A stretch of 64,000 nucleotides of DNA. Source: Margaritifera margaritifera. Its lineage: Eukaryota > Mollusca > Bivalvia > Unionida > Margaritiferidae. The position numbers and the translations under genes were made by a program. The stretch covers positions 875,501 to 939,500 of the forward strand of contig JAQPZY010001200.1 of the NCBI GenBank assembly GCA_029931535.1, read 5' to 3'. This document shows positions 22,363 to 35,190 of the stretch, one piece after another. The first letter of the stretch is position 1; each line of letters begins with the position of its first letter. Under the pieces are notes generated by a model. That model was not told where the DNA came from, searched no databases, and was given only the letters and a program-made list of their open reading frames with translations.

Positions 22363-23020
22363 TAATATCCTTTATTATTAATATTTTTATGTTGTTGTTG
22401 TTATTATTATTGTTAAAGCTTCACCAGTGTTGTCGATTGTAGGGTGTTAAACAATAATTCTACCGAACACCCAACACACTCATGACCACTGATTCAAGGT
22501 AGATAGCTTCAAAATTTATTTAAAATGTATGCCCATTTGCTTATGTATAAATGTATATTTTCACAAACTTCTTGTATTTTCTATATGGAAAAATTTAATA
22601 ATGTTCACATAATTTGAAATCACGTTTGTCTCATCTACATGAGATGGCAAGACATTTATATCACTTTTCTGGTGTTGGGGTCATTAACACTGTCAAGATT
22701 TTGTTAAAGTTTGTCAGAATCACAGAATATTTATATCAGGTACTTTAACCCATTTCAGATGGGATACAATTCCCGTCGTACTTTATCTTTTCTTATGGGA
22801 TACGATTCCGATCATATGTTCACTACATTCCGTCTACCATTTAGCGGAAGTGAGCATTTAACCGTGTAATACGTCATTATTTTACGTGTACTTTTTTGAA
22901 AAAAGAAGGAAATAAAGGTAGAAGGTACACAAACGCTATTTCATGCAGTGACAGCATGAGTTTTTTTTTAAAAAAGTGTAAAAATTCGATTTAAAAATCG
23001 AGTTTTAACGTGTGGGGATT
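20780..23020. other. no gene recognised; small microsatellites
   Basis: Contains a short (ATCA)n run at about 21868-21889 and (AAT)n at about 22328-22370. Near 22750-22820 the phrase ATGGGATACAATTCC and a variant of it occur about 50 bases apart, with a weaker echo near 23470. No terminal repeats or gene could be confirmed. Confidence 0.5.
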
Positions 23021-23029
23021 AAAATGTCT

Positions 23030-23345
23030 GTTAGTTCTGAAGAGGCAGATGATGACAGCAAGGTGCTTGCTGAATTAGTTGAAAATATAAACAATTTCGT
23101 GTAAAAAATTAACATTTTAGGCAGTGGGGATTGTTATCTTTACATCATCAAAATGAACAGAGTTGATGGTAACTGGTTATTTGAAAATATGATTTCAAAC
23201 ATGAGATCTAACAGCACTGAAAGGCAAGTGATGGCAGTGATGTGGATGCCGATTGTGATGAAAATATAGACAATTTTGTGGTGTAAATAAACGTTTTATG
23301 TAGTACAGATTGCGATCGTGACTTGAACAGAATGAACCGAGATGG
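23030..23345 (+). repeat. two-copy tandem duplication, ~170 bp
   Basis: The segment 23040-23180 (GATGATGACAGCAAGG, GAAAATATAAACAATTTCGTG, then ACAGAGTTGATGGTAACTGG) is repeated in diverged form at 23210-23345 (GATGAAAATATAGACAATTT, then ACCGAGATGGTGATTAC). It could be an eroded Asp-rich coding segment, but no frame stays open through both copies. Confidence 0.6.
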
Positions 23346-23459
23346 TGATTACTTTCCAGTAAGGATCTGTTCTGCTTGCTCTCCAATTCTCGTGCGAGTA
23401 AATGTAATAAAATTGTAATAACCTTTGACATTCTTGATGGATTTTGATTACTTTTTCAC

Positions 23460-24600
23460 CATCTTAAACGGCGTACAATTCCTCACATTTCATACACTTA
23501 CATACAGAAGGTAAAATAAATATTGCAGATAGAAACATTGCATTGAAAATAAGTTAGAAAAAATTTAATCATGTGTTTTAGTTTACTTAACTTTACCTTC
23601 AACTCAATTTTTACAGCTGAAAATTTGCGATGTAAAATATATAATTGTATAGAAGATTTTATGCTTTTAAAATGGTATATAACTTTTTAATTTATTTGAA
23701 AAACTTCTCATGGAAAGCCAGATTGACCAATGACAATGCATATATTTTCTCATGCAGATAACAATACTGACTGAACTAATTTTCAGTTCTATACAACTGC
23801 TTCTCTGATTAGGCTTCGTTATGAAAAAGGTCAAGTAAAACGTTCATAGAACATTACTGTATGCCTAAGGTTTATACCCTAACATATTGCACTTCTTCGT
23901 GAGTGGATTTGCAGGAAAAGCAAGAACTTTATGTTAACACTGTTATAATTTCAGCTTTTCTCTAACGTTATGGCTTGTACAGTCATGAAATTTCTTAAGT
24001 AGATTTGTCTTCAAGAGTACTGACAAATTACTTTATAGTGACCTGCTTTTTAAGCTTATGTAATTGCATGATTACAGTAAGTTCTTGCTTTTAGCTTGAA
24101 TCTCTGACATGTTTGTATGTACAGTCCTGAATCCTGATGGCTGCATTCATTTTGCAGAGGACTACTCATTACTGGCAAAAGTAGCTGATAGTGATATACA
24201 TTTTTATGCTTCAGCGATTACAATAAGTTTTTCAGTTTAGCTACATTTCTATGGCATTTTTACATGTAACGTCACTGTGACCAATGCGCTCCAGTTATTG
24301 TGATATTTTGTGCAGTTAGCTCTTTTTTCTTAGTTTGTTGCTTATCATTAAATAAAATCATTACATTTGAGTTAGTTTTTGAAAGTCATTTTACATAATT
24401 CATTAGTTCTGTTCAATTTACCATAACTTTGGGAGAAGAATTACTTTCTGCCTAAAGACTGTACTCTGATAGAATTCCAGTCTTGCCTGTATACAAAGGC
24501 ATAGGAATTGTCTTAAAACGGTCGGTCATGACTGTGCCCACAGTCATAGGTTTTATCTTAACACGGTTCACATGTGAAACATAGTTTTCCTTGGAATCCT
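23460..24600. other. no gene recognised
   Basis: AT-rich, short frames only, no repeats noted. Confidence 0.6.
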
Positions 24601-24607
24601 TGTTTAA

Positions 24608-25010
24608 TTGTTCTTGCTGAATTGCCCCTTTGTTTTACAGTAAAACACGTTCATAATTAACCTCTTGGGACCCTGTAAATTGCTTCGCTATAACTGTATA
24701 TTGTTATATCCATATTAAAATGAGTAAATAACATTTCATCGGATACAGACGTTCTTTTTACACTAATTATAAATTTATTTTATCCATGCTCATGGTAATT
24801 GAGTTTTGCTGTAATTGAGTCATTGTATTCAAGCATGTGCATATATGCATTTGTGACCCCAATTTCAACTGTGTTTACGGGACCCCAGTTTCAAATTTGC
24901 ATCTGAGATTATGTAATCCCAATTTCAAGTTTGTATATGTGTGAGTTTTGTTTAATCATTGCCTATATTAAAAGCAAATACCTGTTTAATATATATTACA
25001 AGATTGCCTT
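24608..25010 (+). repeat. dispersed repeat shared with 34.9 kb
   Basis: It starts with TTGTTCTTGCTGAATTGCCCC and contains repeated short phrases of the form 'gacCCCAaTTTCAA...tgTgTtTa' (ACCCCAATTTCAACTGTG, ACCCCAGTTTCAAATTTG, ATCCCAATTTCAAGTTTG). The same layout occurs at 34918-35170. It is an internally repetitive, non-coding dispersed element. Confidence 0.65.
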
Positions 25011-25132
25011 TCATTTTATTACATGAGATATATCCTCATAAAATTTTGAATTTGTAGCTTTGGTTCTTAGGAACATCTTTATATGCTTATTGTAATTCTT
25101 AATTTATTGCTTATGCCTTTTGCCCATTGTAG

Positions 25133-25316
25133 GATATGGTGTGTTTGCAACGAAGTCATTAAACAAAGGGGACATTATTTTGCTAGAGTATGTAGGAGAA
25201 AGAATTGATAACTTAGAAGCAGAGAGGAGGCAGAAAATCTACAGGAGGAAACAGAGCAAACAGAAGTACAACAGATGTTATATATTTGGCTTTAGATATT
25301 ATCATAATACACATTA
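25133..25316 (+). CDS. SET-domain exon (histone-lysine-methyltransferase-like)
   Basis: This 184-bp candidate internal exon is bounded by an acceptor-like TTTGCCCATTGTAG (to 25132) and a donor-like GTAACT (25317). It reads YGVFATKSLNKGDIILLEYV, then GERIDNLEAERRQKIYRRKQ, then YNRCYIFGFRYY. This is the start of a SET domain: the G.GVFA SAM-binding strand, the EY.GE..... acidic block, the E/D-A..R...Y helix, and the CY.F.F strand. SET proteins methylate lysines using S-adenosylmethionine; the R-F-x-N-H and Y/F-D-Y parts would lie in later exons, which I could not find downstream. The apparent stop at 25315-25317 vanishes if the donor at 25317 is used. It most resembles KMT5A-type or SET-only molluscan paralogues, but that is uncertain. 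It could also be an isolated pseudo-exon. Confidence 0.65.
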
Positions 25317-25319
25317 GTA

Positions 25320-28300
25320 ACTTTCAGCCAATATAATTATACTATATTTAACATTTAATACAATTATCAAGGTGGAAGCTATACCAGATTTGTGGGCTAG
25401 AAATTCTCCAATTATAACTTCACTTAGTGAGTAAAGAGAATTTCGCATAGAAGAAAAGTGAAGACAACGCAGAAAATTCTCCCTGTGAGAGTAACTTCTC
25501 ACTCAAATCAGAACCTAGTTTCTGCCATGAACTGCATGATAATGTGAGCGCTGTCTGTGGAAAGACTTTTTTAGTGTCTTGTACATATTTTATAGTAACA
25601 GTAAATCAATTATCTAGTTTTTAATAGCATTTTTGTTTAAAGACACCTCAACATTTAAAAATTTTACAACATACCGGGGTCAATCTAGACTTGAATTGTA
25701 GGGAGAAGTGACTTCTTCTTTTGGACAGAATAGGTAGAAGTGAGAGCAGAACAAGGAGAAGTGGCAGCAAGTGGTTCTCTTATTTGAACTGTGTCCGCTA
25801 TTTTTCCTTATCCATATTTGAATTTAACATTGGTTTTAAGCAGTACTTTATCTTCAAGTAGAAAATTCCCTAAGTTGTATGTATTTTATAAACACATTTT
25901 GCAAGTGTGCAGTGTATTCATATTTGAAAGTGCGTATGTTTAGATGGAGAGAAATATGCAATGTATTTTGGCCATATGACTTCAAAAAAGCATAGCAGAA
26001 ACTATACATTGTAATTAATTTTAAAGGACAGGAGTGCCTAGATTACAGTATTGTAATTACAAATAGGTACAAATACTTAAGCAACTGCCACTTAGACAAC
26101 ACATTTGTTTTTTGTTTCTTCACTAGTAAATGGCAGTCGACAACATTTCTAAACTAGTTTGAAACAACCCCTACAACATGTACATGAGAGCACATGCACA
26201 GGTATCTTCAAAATTATATTGTTCATCCATTTAAACCACAGTGGTCAATGATGAGTAATCTCAACTATACAACTGCATGTCGAGGCAGTTGATTCTAAAT
26301 TAAAGGTGCATCTTTTGGCTGTTATTTTTTGTGAAGTTTTTAAAAGTATAAAATTAAATTGTTTGTTATAGTGGCAGTTGATTAACTATTTATACATGTT
26401 TATAATTACAATGATGTAATCTGGTTGAAACACTTCTTTAGCAATTCATCGACGATGAACTGAAGCAAATGAAGTAACTGAATCGACATAAGGCCAGATA
26501 TAAATATGAAAAATAAAAAACGCGTCGCATGCCATGTAGGTGCATCTATTTTTAGAAACAGGGATTTTCTTCGTATGACAACTCACATTTTAGCTTCGTT
26601 ACAACAGTCACGAGATAGGATTGAAAATGTATGGCTTTAATATTTGTATCGTGTATTGGTTGGCTATTTTTCTTTGCTACTTTTTCACGTATTTTCACAA
26701 AAATGAGTGATGTAAGAAAACAATCTTGACCTTAAGTTACAACTCTTATCGATTCCTCAACATAGTATTGTCTCACACGTTTCTGATCAATATTTTTTAA
26801 ATTTCAGGCTAAATCATTTATCACATAATATTTACACTTTGATTTCTACGATTTGTATAATTTCCTTATTTGATGTGCCCAATGAATTACGAAAATAGTC
26901 TAATGAAGACACACTTCAGAGACACAGAGATGTCTGCCATTACTACCCACTTGGCAGGTTCACTTACGGTTTCAAGTTGATTTTGTGAAGAAAATAATGC
27001 AAGCAGGGCAGTTAAAATCTTCAAAATTTACATTTAGAAAATGCTTCCACCGATTCTATTCGTAAATCAAACACAAATTGTTAGTTACATATTGATGATT
27101 TAGTTTCGAAACACAAGTTAATTTTTATCATCAAATGATAACTTGCGGAAATCGGGCAGCGATATCTTGCGGGAGGGAAGAGTTAATTATCAGCCAGCTA
27201 TTATAACACATGCCTGTGAATGTGCAAAAGTTTGTTTTGTCGGCGCAATCAATACGAACACCGGCTAATGCAAGATGCAATCCATTTCGCCTGGGGCTTA
27301 ACACTAACTACTTGGCTGAGTTGAGGGAGCATATCAAAAGCCATATAATACTGTCACTCTGTGTAGATCTAAAATAAATGATAGGGCAAAGTCGTTTTCG
27401 CTTTCCTAATAGAAAAAGGCACAGTTTACATTTTTTTTCGGCGACTTAGTCGCCCACTTTGTCTGCTAGCGTGACTCCTGAACATATACATGTAATTGTA
27501 GAAGGCCTCATGGAAGATTGGTCAGTTAACCAAATTAGCTTCTTTTTTAAATAGTCATCATCATTATTATTATAATGTTCAAATTCCATTTTCTGGCAGT
27601 TTAGTGAAAGTTGTATTACTAACTGGACATTTTCAAGGAAAACGAAACTATATAATCATCAATTAAGCTTTGGTTCATTAGTGTTGCTTACAATGAGTAC
27701 ACATGTTCTCACATTAAAAGGGAAGTATCTCCACTTATACACGAAAGTGAGTGCTGCATGTCAACGTTATTTATACGAAAAGTCTTGAGTCAATTTATTG
27801 ACTTTAACTGACTTATGAATCAGATATAACATTCTTAAATATTAAAATGCATTAGATGAATATTTTTGTGTAGGAGATCATAAATCCCATGTATCGATGA
27901 AAGTTGCTAGTACCCACCACCTAATCCTCCAACTGTTAACCAAAATTTGAACCTCCCTTGCTATCTCGTGTCCCCGACTATTCTGTGATCGATGTTTATG
28001 AACCTCATCATGAGTTATCGATGGAGTGGTGTATTTGGATTTCATCAATAATCGTGGATCATGTGCTGTCGATTGGTGACCAGGCTAATCAAAATCAGTA
28101 AGATATTTCTGTCAGTCAGTGAAATTGATCATCTTATGCTTCTTTGGCAATGAGTGCACTCTACTCAGTAAGCTTGGGATGACCTCAGTTCAGTCTAAAA
28201 TCAACCATACCGATCTTGGATCTTTATTTGTTGGCTCCCTTTTATGCACCCTATTAGTTCCATGGAGGGTACTTTATTGCACCAAAGATGCAAAATAAGG

Positions 28301-30065
28301 GTCATTGGAACACGGGCACAGTCTAGAATGAACCCTGAGATAGTGACCATGAATATTGGAATAGTCGAGCTGAAATGAATAGCCGAACATAAGAATCAAA
28401 ATATTTTGGCACATGTTCGAATAGAAAATCAGTATTTAAATATTTGTGCTTTCCTTGTCAGTAGTGAAACCTACAATCAGACTCGGAAGTCAACCATGCC
28501 TACCACAGGCACTCCTTTCTGTCAGTAAAAAGGAAAAAAAACTATCAATTACACGCACTCCACTTCTCCGAAACGACACAAAGTGTCTAACTAGCGCACT
28601 TCTATATTTTGACCCCTCGCCGATTCCATGCCATTTCTTACAACATTGGCATGTTTAGCCACTTATAACTTATATCGATGTAAAGGAGATATTCCAAACT
28701 CCCCCCCCCCCATGTACAATTTAAGTACTTGACTGGCCATTTATGGGACACTTTTATGTGAAGTTTCCCTGCTGCTTCATCTCTTGTCTACTTGGATCAA
28801 GTTTTGAAGGTATATCAAAATTGTAATTTCACTTGTTGAATAGGCTACTTTCTGTTCTGATTAGTGGTTATTGTTACCCTGTACTGGAATAGATTAGGAT
28901 TAACCTGTACAACAATTCAGTTGAAAGTGGCTTATTCACTGCAGGACATAAAAAAACATGGTATAAACAGTGGCCATATGAAAGACAAAAAAGCCTTTCA
29001 GCAAAGTAACTTAATTGGGAATGTGTGCACAGTAGAGGCGCGGTGGGGGTGGGGGTGGGGTGGGGCAATTGGGCGCCAGGTGAAGGGGACGCCGTCGGTT
29101 TTTTTTAGCTGAAATTTTCATAGTATTTCACCTCACCGTAGAATAACGGGGGCAATTCTTGACAAAAAATATATTTTTATGGGGGGGGGGGGAGGGAAGT
29201 TGGCAACTGACATAACTGTTCTCTGTGGCAAAGTAGTGTCGCCACTAAAGAATATTGCCCCCGGGCACCTCGAACCCTCGCATTGCCACTGTTTGTGCAC
29301 TATTGGATTCAATACTTACAATCCTCTAATTCAGTCTAAATTGGATTTTTTACATGTTGAAATTAAGAAATGAGTCATCGAATATGCTCATGAATTTTAA
29401 ACAGGTCAAGTTACATTGAAAGTCAATTTGTGCGATTTTCATATGGATACAATTTTTATACAATTTATTTATAAATATTCCCCGCATTTAGCTGAGCAAT
29501 ATTTACTGTATGTTTTGCTCATAGTGCATCTTCAGTAAACATTTTGGTCATACTGAGTTTGAAGATAAACAGGAAAAACAGCACCTACATTCATTTGAAT
29601 TTTAGTCTGAATCCAAAGGAACATTTACTCAATACTGCTTTAATGTCATTAATTTAATTTTAATGACTGAATTCACAGTGTTTTCAGTGCAGCACGGCTG
29701 CGGGGTTGTGGGAGTTGGCAATAATACCACGGTAGAATCTCCAAAATATTGAACAAGGAAGAAGAGATCATTTGATAGCGTTATTATAACCAATGAATAT
29801 TCAAATTCTATCCGAATACATGTCAGAGATATTAGAATAGGAAAATTTGGCATTCACTTCAGCTCTTTAGAATATTAACACTAGAAAGGATGATGATGAA
29901 ATATGTTTTTACAGCCCATTCAGCATATACTAGTTTCAGGATGATTTAGGCAAATGCCAGGCAAACACGGATCAAAGTGAGACGAGAATAGGTAATAAGA
30001 ATCATTCAGACGTGCTGAATTTGGTACACAACCTCATTCCTTGCAATGTTCCATATTATCAGTGG
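25320..30065. other. long region with no recognisable gene
   Basis: Mostly AT-rich single-copy-looking sequence. Short C or G runs occur at about 28702-28711 and 29181-29191, and a G-rich stretch near 29040-29065. If the SET gene is real, further exons could lie here, but I did not recognise the NH-S or ELxYDY motifs. None of the short frames has a convincing motif. Confidence 0.5.
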
Positions 30066-30069
30066 AGTG

Positions 30070-30895
30070 TGTTACGACTAGGGGTAATGTAACAAAAGAA
30101 AAGACTCAAACAAGCTTTCAAGATTTAAAATACAAATCTTTAATTTCCTAAAATATTAAAATATTTCAACAAACAATTAAAGTGAAAGAATTAAAAATAA
30201 CTTACCGTATAGAATATCCTTAAAAGTCCTAAATTGTTCTAAAGTTCACTGATCCGGAAGTCAATCCAAATATTCCGAATGAGGTATTCCGAATGAAGTA
30301 ACCTTCACTGTACTAATGTGTTAATAAGAATAAGTTATATCCAAGTAATCCTTGCGAATATGGAATATCACAAGTTCTAGAAATGTTTCCGATAATTTCA
30401 CGGAGCTGTATAATTATTCAGGTTGAAGAAACAGTACTAATCCAGAATGCACTGTATTTTATAATAAATATATCTCCAAAGAAGAATATCCCACACACAC
30501 AATAAACCAAATTTGTATATGACCTCTCAATTCAATGTAGCTATGAAGAATGTCTAAACACAGGATTACTTCCTATTATATAGTCTCTGAATACGCAGAA
30601 TCAAAATAAAACCCATTTAATCCTTCTAGAAACAACCTTCTCCAAACCAATTAGAAATTAGGTTATGCGTGATATAACTTAAAGTACTTCTACACTAACA
30701 TTTGTATCAATAACAAAGTATTTACTCTTAGAATCTAGGTCAGAACCACGTGATGTACTAATGCTTTGAAATATTGATCCAATTTACCGTATGTGTACTC
30801 ACGGCAAGACGACAGCTGTTAGACTAAGAACAGAGATCATAAACTAATAAACTATACCATTATTAAAAGAAAAAGATATATATGATTCCGTAACA
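30070..30895 (-). mobile_element. solo LTR, copy 2 (opposite orientation)
   Basis: Begins TGTTACG and ends CGTAACA, 826 bp. It is the same family as 18612-19478 and 38834-39668 but inverted: its start TGTTACGACTAGGGG corresponds to the reverse complement of their ends. Flanks AGTG and GGTG agree at 3 of 4 positions, consistent with a decayed 4-bp duplication. No internal retroelement sequence adjoins it. Confidence 0.65.
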
Positions 30896-30899
30896 GGTG

Positions 30900-31770
30900 T
30901 CAAGCACAACACTTTCACAGATGTACAGATATCTGCCCCACATACATAATTATATATGTACTTTGAAACATTTCAATGTATTTAGGATTTGAGAAAAGAC
31001 TACTCATGTCTTGCAAATGTTTCCTTTAGAATTCGATGTAAGCATGTTTGCGTTGTAAGTATAATTAAAAAACACTCATTATATGTCATAAGGTGGGTGG
31101 TGTTCTTTTCATCCATCTCCCAATCAACTTTAGGGTCAAGGTCAAGGTAAATGTGGCTTGATGGCTTTGTTTTAGTAGAAAGCTTGAGCAGATTATTAGT
31201 AAGATCATTGTTCTGTTTAAGGAATTGGATGATAGCAGCTTTTTAAAGTTACATTATCTTTGCGTTTAGTAAAGATGCAACATCTTTAGGAGGACATCTG
31301 TGCCATTTTATGAATGTTCATCATGTTTCTGTACAATATTGCTTGATGCAGCTATGGCATTTAATGAAATTTTGTATTCAAGTTTATAACTACAAGACCT
31401 AATATTAGTTTGATGGCCATTGTCCTCCCATTTATTTTAATATATGGCTTTGTTCAACTTGGAAGTACATAATAACATGGGCACAGTAACTCCTTGTGAG
31501 AAAATGGTTCTTTGTAACATCTTCTGTGTTCATTGTTTTTTATGCTGGTTTATACACATAATGAATTAAATGATCATCTTTGTGTACCTCATATTTATGG
31601 TTATACCTGAAGTTGCATAAATCATGGTTTCTGCTCAGCATCTGCTCATGTGGTTATTGTTGAACAGTGAAATCCCTAAAAACCAAACCTTCTGTATATC
31701 GAAATCCCCTCAAAATTGAAATTTGAATTTTTATCAGTCGGCGGTATCAACACTTGCTTAGGATTTTAGG
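30900..31770. other. no gene recognised
   Basis: AT-rich. GGGTCAAGGTCAAGG near 31130 resembles phrases common in dispersed molluscan repeats, but its boundaries are unclear. Confidence 0.4.
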
Positions 31771-32030
31771 TCAAAGTTATATCCGCTGTCATAGTTTCCA
31801 AACCCTTTGAGGGATTGCTTTGAATTTTGGACTTGAGCTTCAATAGGCAGTACCCATTTAGATGCTGACCTCTGTATAGGTTTTCTTGCATGGGGACAAG
31901 GGCAAGGTCACTTGAAAAGATTGTTAAATTTTCAGTTATATTTTGTCCAGCTGTCATAATTCCCAAACTCTATAAGGGATTGCTTTTATATTTGGACTGT
32001 AGCTTCACTAGCCTGTAACTATTCAGATGC
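31770..32030 (+). repeat. two units of a ~172-bp degenerate tandem repeat
   Basis: GCTGTCATAGTTTCCAAACC...GAGGGATTGCTTTGAATTTTGGAC at about 31778 recurs as GCTGTCATAATTCCCAAACT...AAGGGATTGCTTTTATATTTGGAC at about 31950. Non-coding; the minus-strand frame at 31766-31966 is a by-product. Confidence 0.7.
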
Positions 32031-32677
32031 CCATACAACATGGGCCGAAGGGTTATGCATTAGGAGTAGCGGACCTGTCCTTGGATCAAAACTTGAAAGC
32101 TGTTAAGAACATTACCCTTGTAACCATATGTACATTGATGGGTATGAGGAGTTGACTTCCCACTTGCAGCTATCAAAGGCCTCAGGGTCAATCCCTTTGG
32201 ATAAAGGACCAGCCCCTGGGTTATAACTATCAACTATTAATGACTTCCACTCGTTAACCGCATGCATGTATACATCTGATGGGTATGAAATGAGTTCGTA
32301 CATGCATTGGTAGGACAAGGTGAATATCATTTAGAATCTTCGTTAAGTTGTGGGTTAAAGTTTTTCTTAAGAAAAGTCTAATGGTTTGTGATGGCATCTG
32401 AGCAAGCAAGACACCTTATTTGACAGAATTCTTGTTAAATAAAAATATCTGGTATAATTAAGTTTCAAATACTCTCCAAACTAAGTTAAACTTTTGAATC
32501 ACACTGAAATATCATTAATACAACATAATTTACCAGAAGATGGCCACGTCAGAGAATTGTGGTAAGCACATTTCCTCAAGATCATAACAACATTAAAAAA
32601 TATGCTGACACTGAAATTAGTTTATCTGTTTACAGGAACGTACACGTTTAAGGTGCAGCACTGAACAGCAATATCAG

Positions 32678-33510
32678 ATGCAATATCCAACAGATGCTCA
32701 GCGCAAAGAGATAGTTGATGAAAATGCTGATGATGACTTTAGAACCATAGTCATTGGTATGGGATTCTCTTACCAACCTGGAATTATAATTCAGACCATA
32801 AATACTGATGAATCCAAAATTCATGCTTGCATTTTATGTGGTACATTAGTGGGAATAATTGCACATCATTATGAAGCATGTCATTCAGATCAACTGGAGT
32901 TTGCAGGCATACGTTTACTTCCAAAGAATTCACAGGAGCACAGGCAAGGTTGGAAAGTGCTGTGCGATGAAGGTTAATTTAAGCATAACTTAGACATATT
33001 TAAAAAGTAAAGGAGTGTTGATTCCTAAATATATACCATCGAATAGTGCTTTCACCGGCAGAAAACATGATGCATATGGGCTTGTTACTTGCCATGTTTG
33101 CAAATGTTTATATTGCAAAAAGGAACTGGCAGAACATCAGAAAAAGTATCGCATCACCAAATTATCAGAGAGTTTCAAGAGGAAAAGAAGAAGTGCCGTG
33201 ATGGAAGGGAAACAATTGCTTCCCATTCCTAAAAACATGACAAACACATTTTACTCTAATCTAGTGAACAGCATGAAACATGATGAAATATAACAAATAA
33301 AAGACCTTCTCATAATTATCTATGGCTAGAGCCCATGGAATAAAAAAGGACAAGGAGGAGTACACATCAAATTTTGCTTCAAGCAAAATGCGGGAACTGG
33401 GTCGATTCCTGAAAGAGGTAAAGGAAATGGCAGGTGTTAGAACTTTAGAAGAATATTTCGATTCAGGACATTTTGAATCAGTCACACGGAGAGTGTGAAA
33501 AGAATGACAG
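32678..33510 (+). pseudogene. broken multi-exon zinc-finger gene, likely transposon-derived
   Basis: The first frame (32678-32976) contains Cys pairs (ACILCGTLVGIIAHHYEACH) and may end at a donor-like GTTAAT after GATGAAG. A second open stretch (about 33008-33290) reads YGLVTCHVCKCLYCKKELAE with a following HQKKY, a C2H2/C2HC-like finger (C..C....KEL..H), then RRSAVMEGKQLLPIP and FYSNLVNSMKHDEI. After a stop and a frame change near 33320, SSKMRELGRFLKEVKEMAG and an EYFDSGHFESV segment follow. The C..C finger, ....LP.P......FY..IL..M..D.I and .MRELGRFL layout matches an uncharacterised multi-copy protein family I know from molluscs and fish, possibly linked to tyrosine-recombinase transposons. 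The C-terminal domain is absent; degenerate repeats follow. Confidence 0.5.
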
Positions 33511-33649
33511 AATATAGTGAAAAAACTAATGCATATATAAAACCAAATATTGCTTTGAAACTATGATATTCTCTGAAGAAATGTGCCTAGATAATTTGAA
33601 GCGAGGGGCAGAAAGAGAAAAATCAGCTAAAAATGGAAAATCTAAATAC

Positions 33650-34800
33650 ATTTATCCAGTTGTATTTGTCATCAAATATGACTCTTTATTTAAATTAGAA
33701 AAGCCTTTCAACAACTTCTTTTTAAAACCTGCTGAACAGAATTTGATCAAATTTGACAGAAAGCATCCTGACATGAAGAGCTATCAAGTGTATGCAAATG
33801 ATGCCGGTCTGCAATAAAAATGGCCACTGTTACTAAAAATAGAAAACCTCTACGTAAACAATTGGTATTTTCAACCTTTTCTCAAGATGTGTTTATTCAT
33901 GTTCAACTAAACTTAGTACAGAGCTTACTGTCATAATTGCCTTTAAAGTGTGTACAAAATAATGATGCAAAGCAACCATTAAGTATTGATGCCATTACTA
34001 CAAATAGAAAAGTCTTTAAATGACTTCTCCTAACAAAATGAACGAAATTTGAGCATATTTGACAGAAAGCATCCTGACATAAAGACCTTTCAAATATGGC
34101 CACCTTTTCTAAAAATATAAATACTTCAAACAATTTCTTCAAAACCATTCAATAGAATTTGACCCAACTTGACAGAAAACATTCTGGTATGAATACATTT
34201 CAAATTTGTGCAAATGATGCTAATCTGCCAGCAGATATGGCCACCAATAATAAAAATAGAAAAACCTTTAAACTACTTCTCAAAAACTGCTAAATAGAAT
34301 TTGACCAAGTTTGATAGAAAGCATCCTGGTATGAATACCTTTCAGTTTGATACAAACAATACCATTCTGTCATCAAACATGGTCACCATTGCTAAAGGTA
34401 GAAAAACCTTTAATGACTTGTCAAAATCCACTCAACAGATTTTGACCAAATTTGACAGAACGCATCCTGGCATAGAGGGCTTTAAAATTTATACAGCTTA
34501 TACTGATCCACCATCAAATATAGTTATTTTTAATAAAAATAGACAAACCTTTAATTGATTTCTTCACAAAAACCACTCAACAGAAATGTGATACAAATTG
34601 ACAGAAAGTATTCTGGCATAGAGGGCTTTAAATTTTATACAAATGTTGCCGATTGGCCTTCAGATATGGCCATCATTGCCAAAAATAGAAAACCTTTCAA
34701 CAACTTGGACAAATATTGCTGATGGCCCATGAAGATAAAAGAACCAGTGAAACATTGAAACAGTTGTTTTCATAACAAATGCAATCAACAGCATTGGAAG
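33650..34800 (+). repeat. degenerate tandem array, ~145-bp unit
   Basis: About eight units carry phrases such as AAAAATAGAAAAACCTTTAA, CTCAACAGAATTTGACC and TTGACAGAAAGCATCCTGG. The last phrase or its variants occur near 33741, 34045, 34156, 34299, 34440 and 34588, giving spacings near 141-152 with one shorter unit. It ends near GGCCCACTTAGGCCTCTTGT (34897), a closing phrase I associate with bivalve repeats. The open frames at 33563-33817 and 34301-34558 are translations of the array. Confidence 0.85.
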
Positions 34801-34917
34801 AAATTTAAACGGAAAGCATAATACTGATGCAAATGTCTTGGCCAGCTGCGCTTGCCTTAGCTATTAGGCAAATATCAATCAGGTGAGGGATCTCAGGCCC
34901 ACTTAGGCCTCTTGTTT

Positions 34918-35170
34918 GATTGTTCTTGTTGAATCAGACCTGAATTTCCCACCCCAGTTTCAAGAGTGTGTTTATAGGACCCCAGTTTTAATTGTGTGTT
35001 TCTTTTACCCCACTTTTATTGCTTGTATTCTTGTATATATCTGATACCCCATTTTCATGTATCCCTTTATGGAACTCAAGTTTCAAATATGTGTGTCTGT
35101 GACTTCACTTTCAAGTTTGCATAAATATATATGTATTACCATTGTCTGTATTATAAGCCAACACCTACTT
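34918..35170 (+). repeat. dispersed repeat shared with 24.6 kb
   Basis: Starts TTGTTCTTGTTGAATCAGACC and contains ACCCCAGTTTCAAGAGTG, ACCCCAGTTTTAATTGTG and similar short internal repeats, like 24608-25010. Confidence 0.65.
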
Positions 35171-35190
35171 TAATCTACATTTGAAGCTGA

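Noticed and set aside
22740..23500. piggyBac element (TTAACCCATTT-like end at 22743)
   Set aside because: No matching inverted end with TTAA could be found.
33563..34558. Frames with FDRKHPGM-type repeats suggesting a repeat protein
   Set aside because: They follow the non-coding ~145-bp array, change frame between units and contain many stops.
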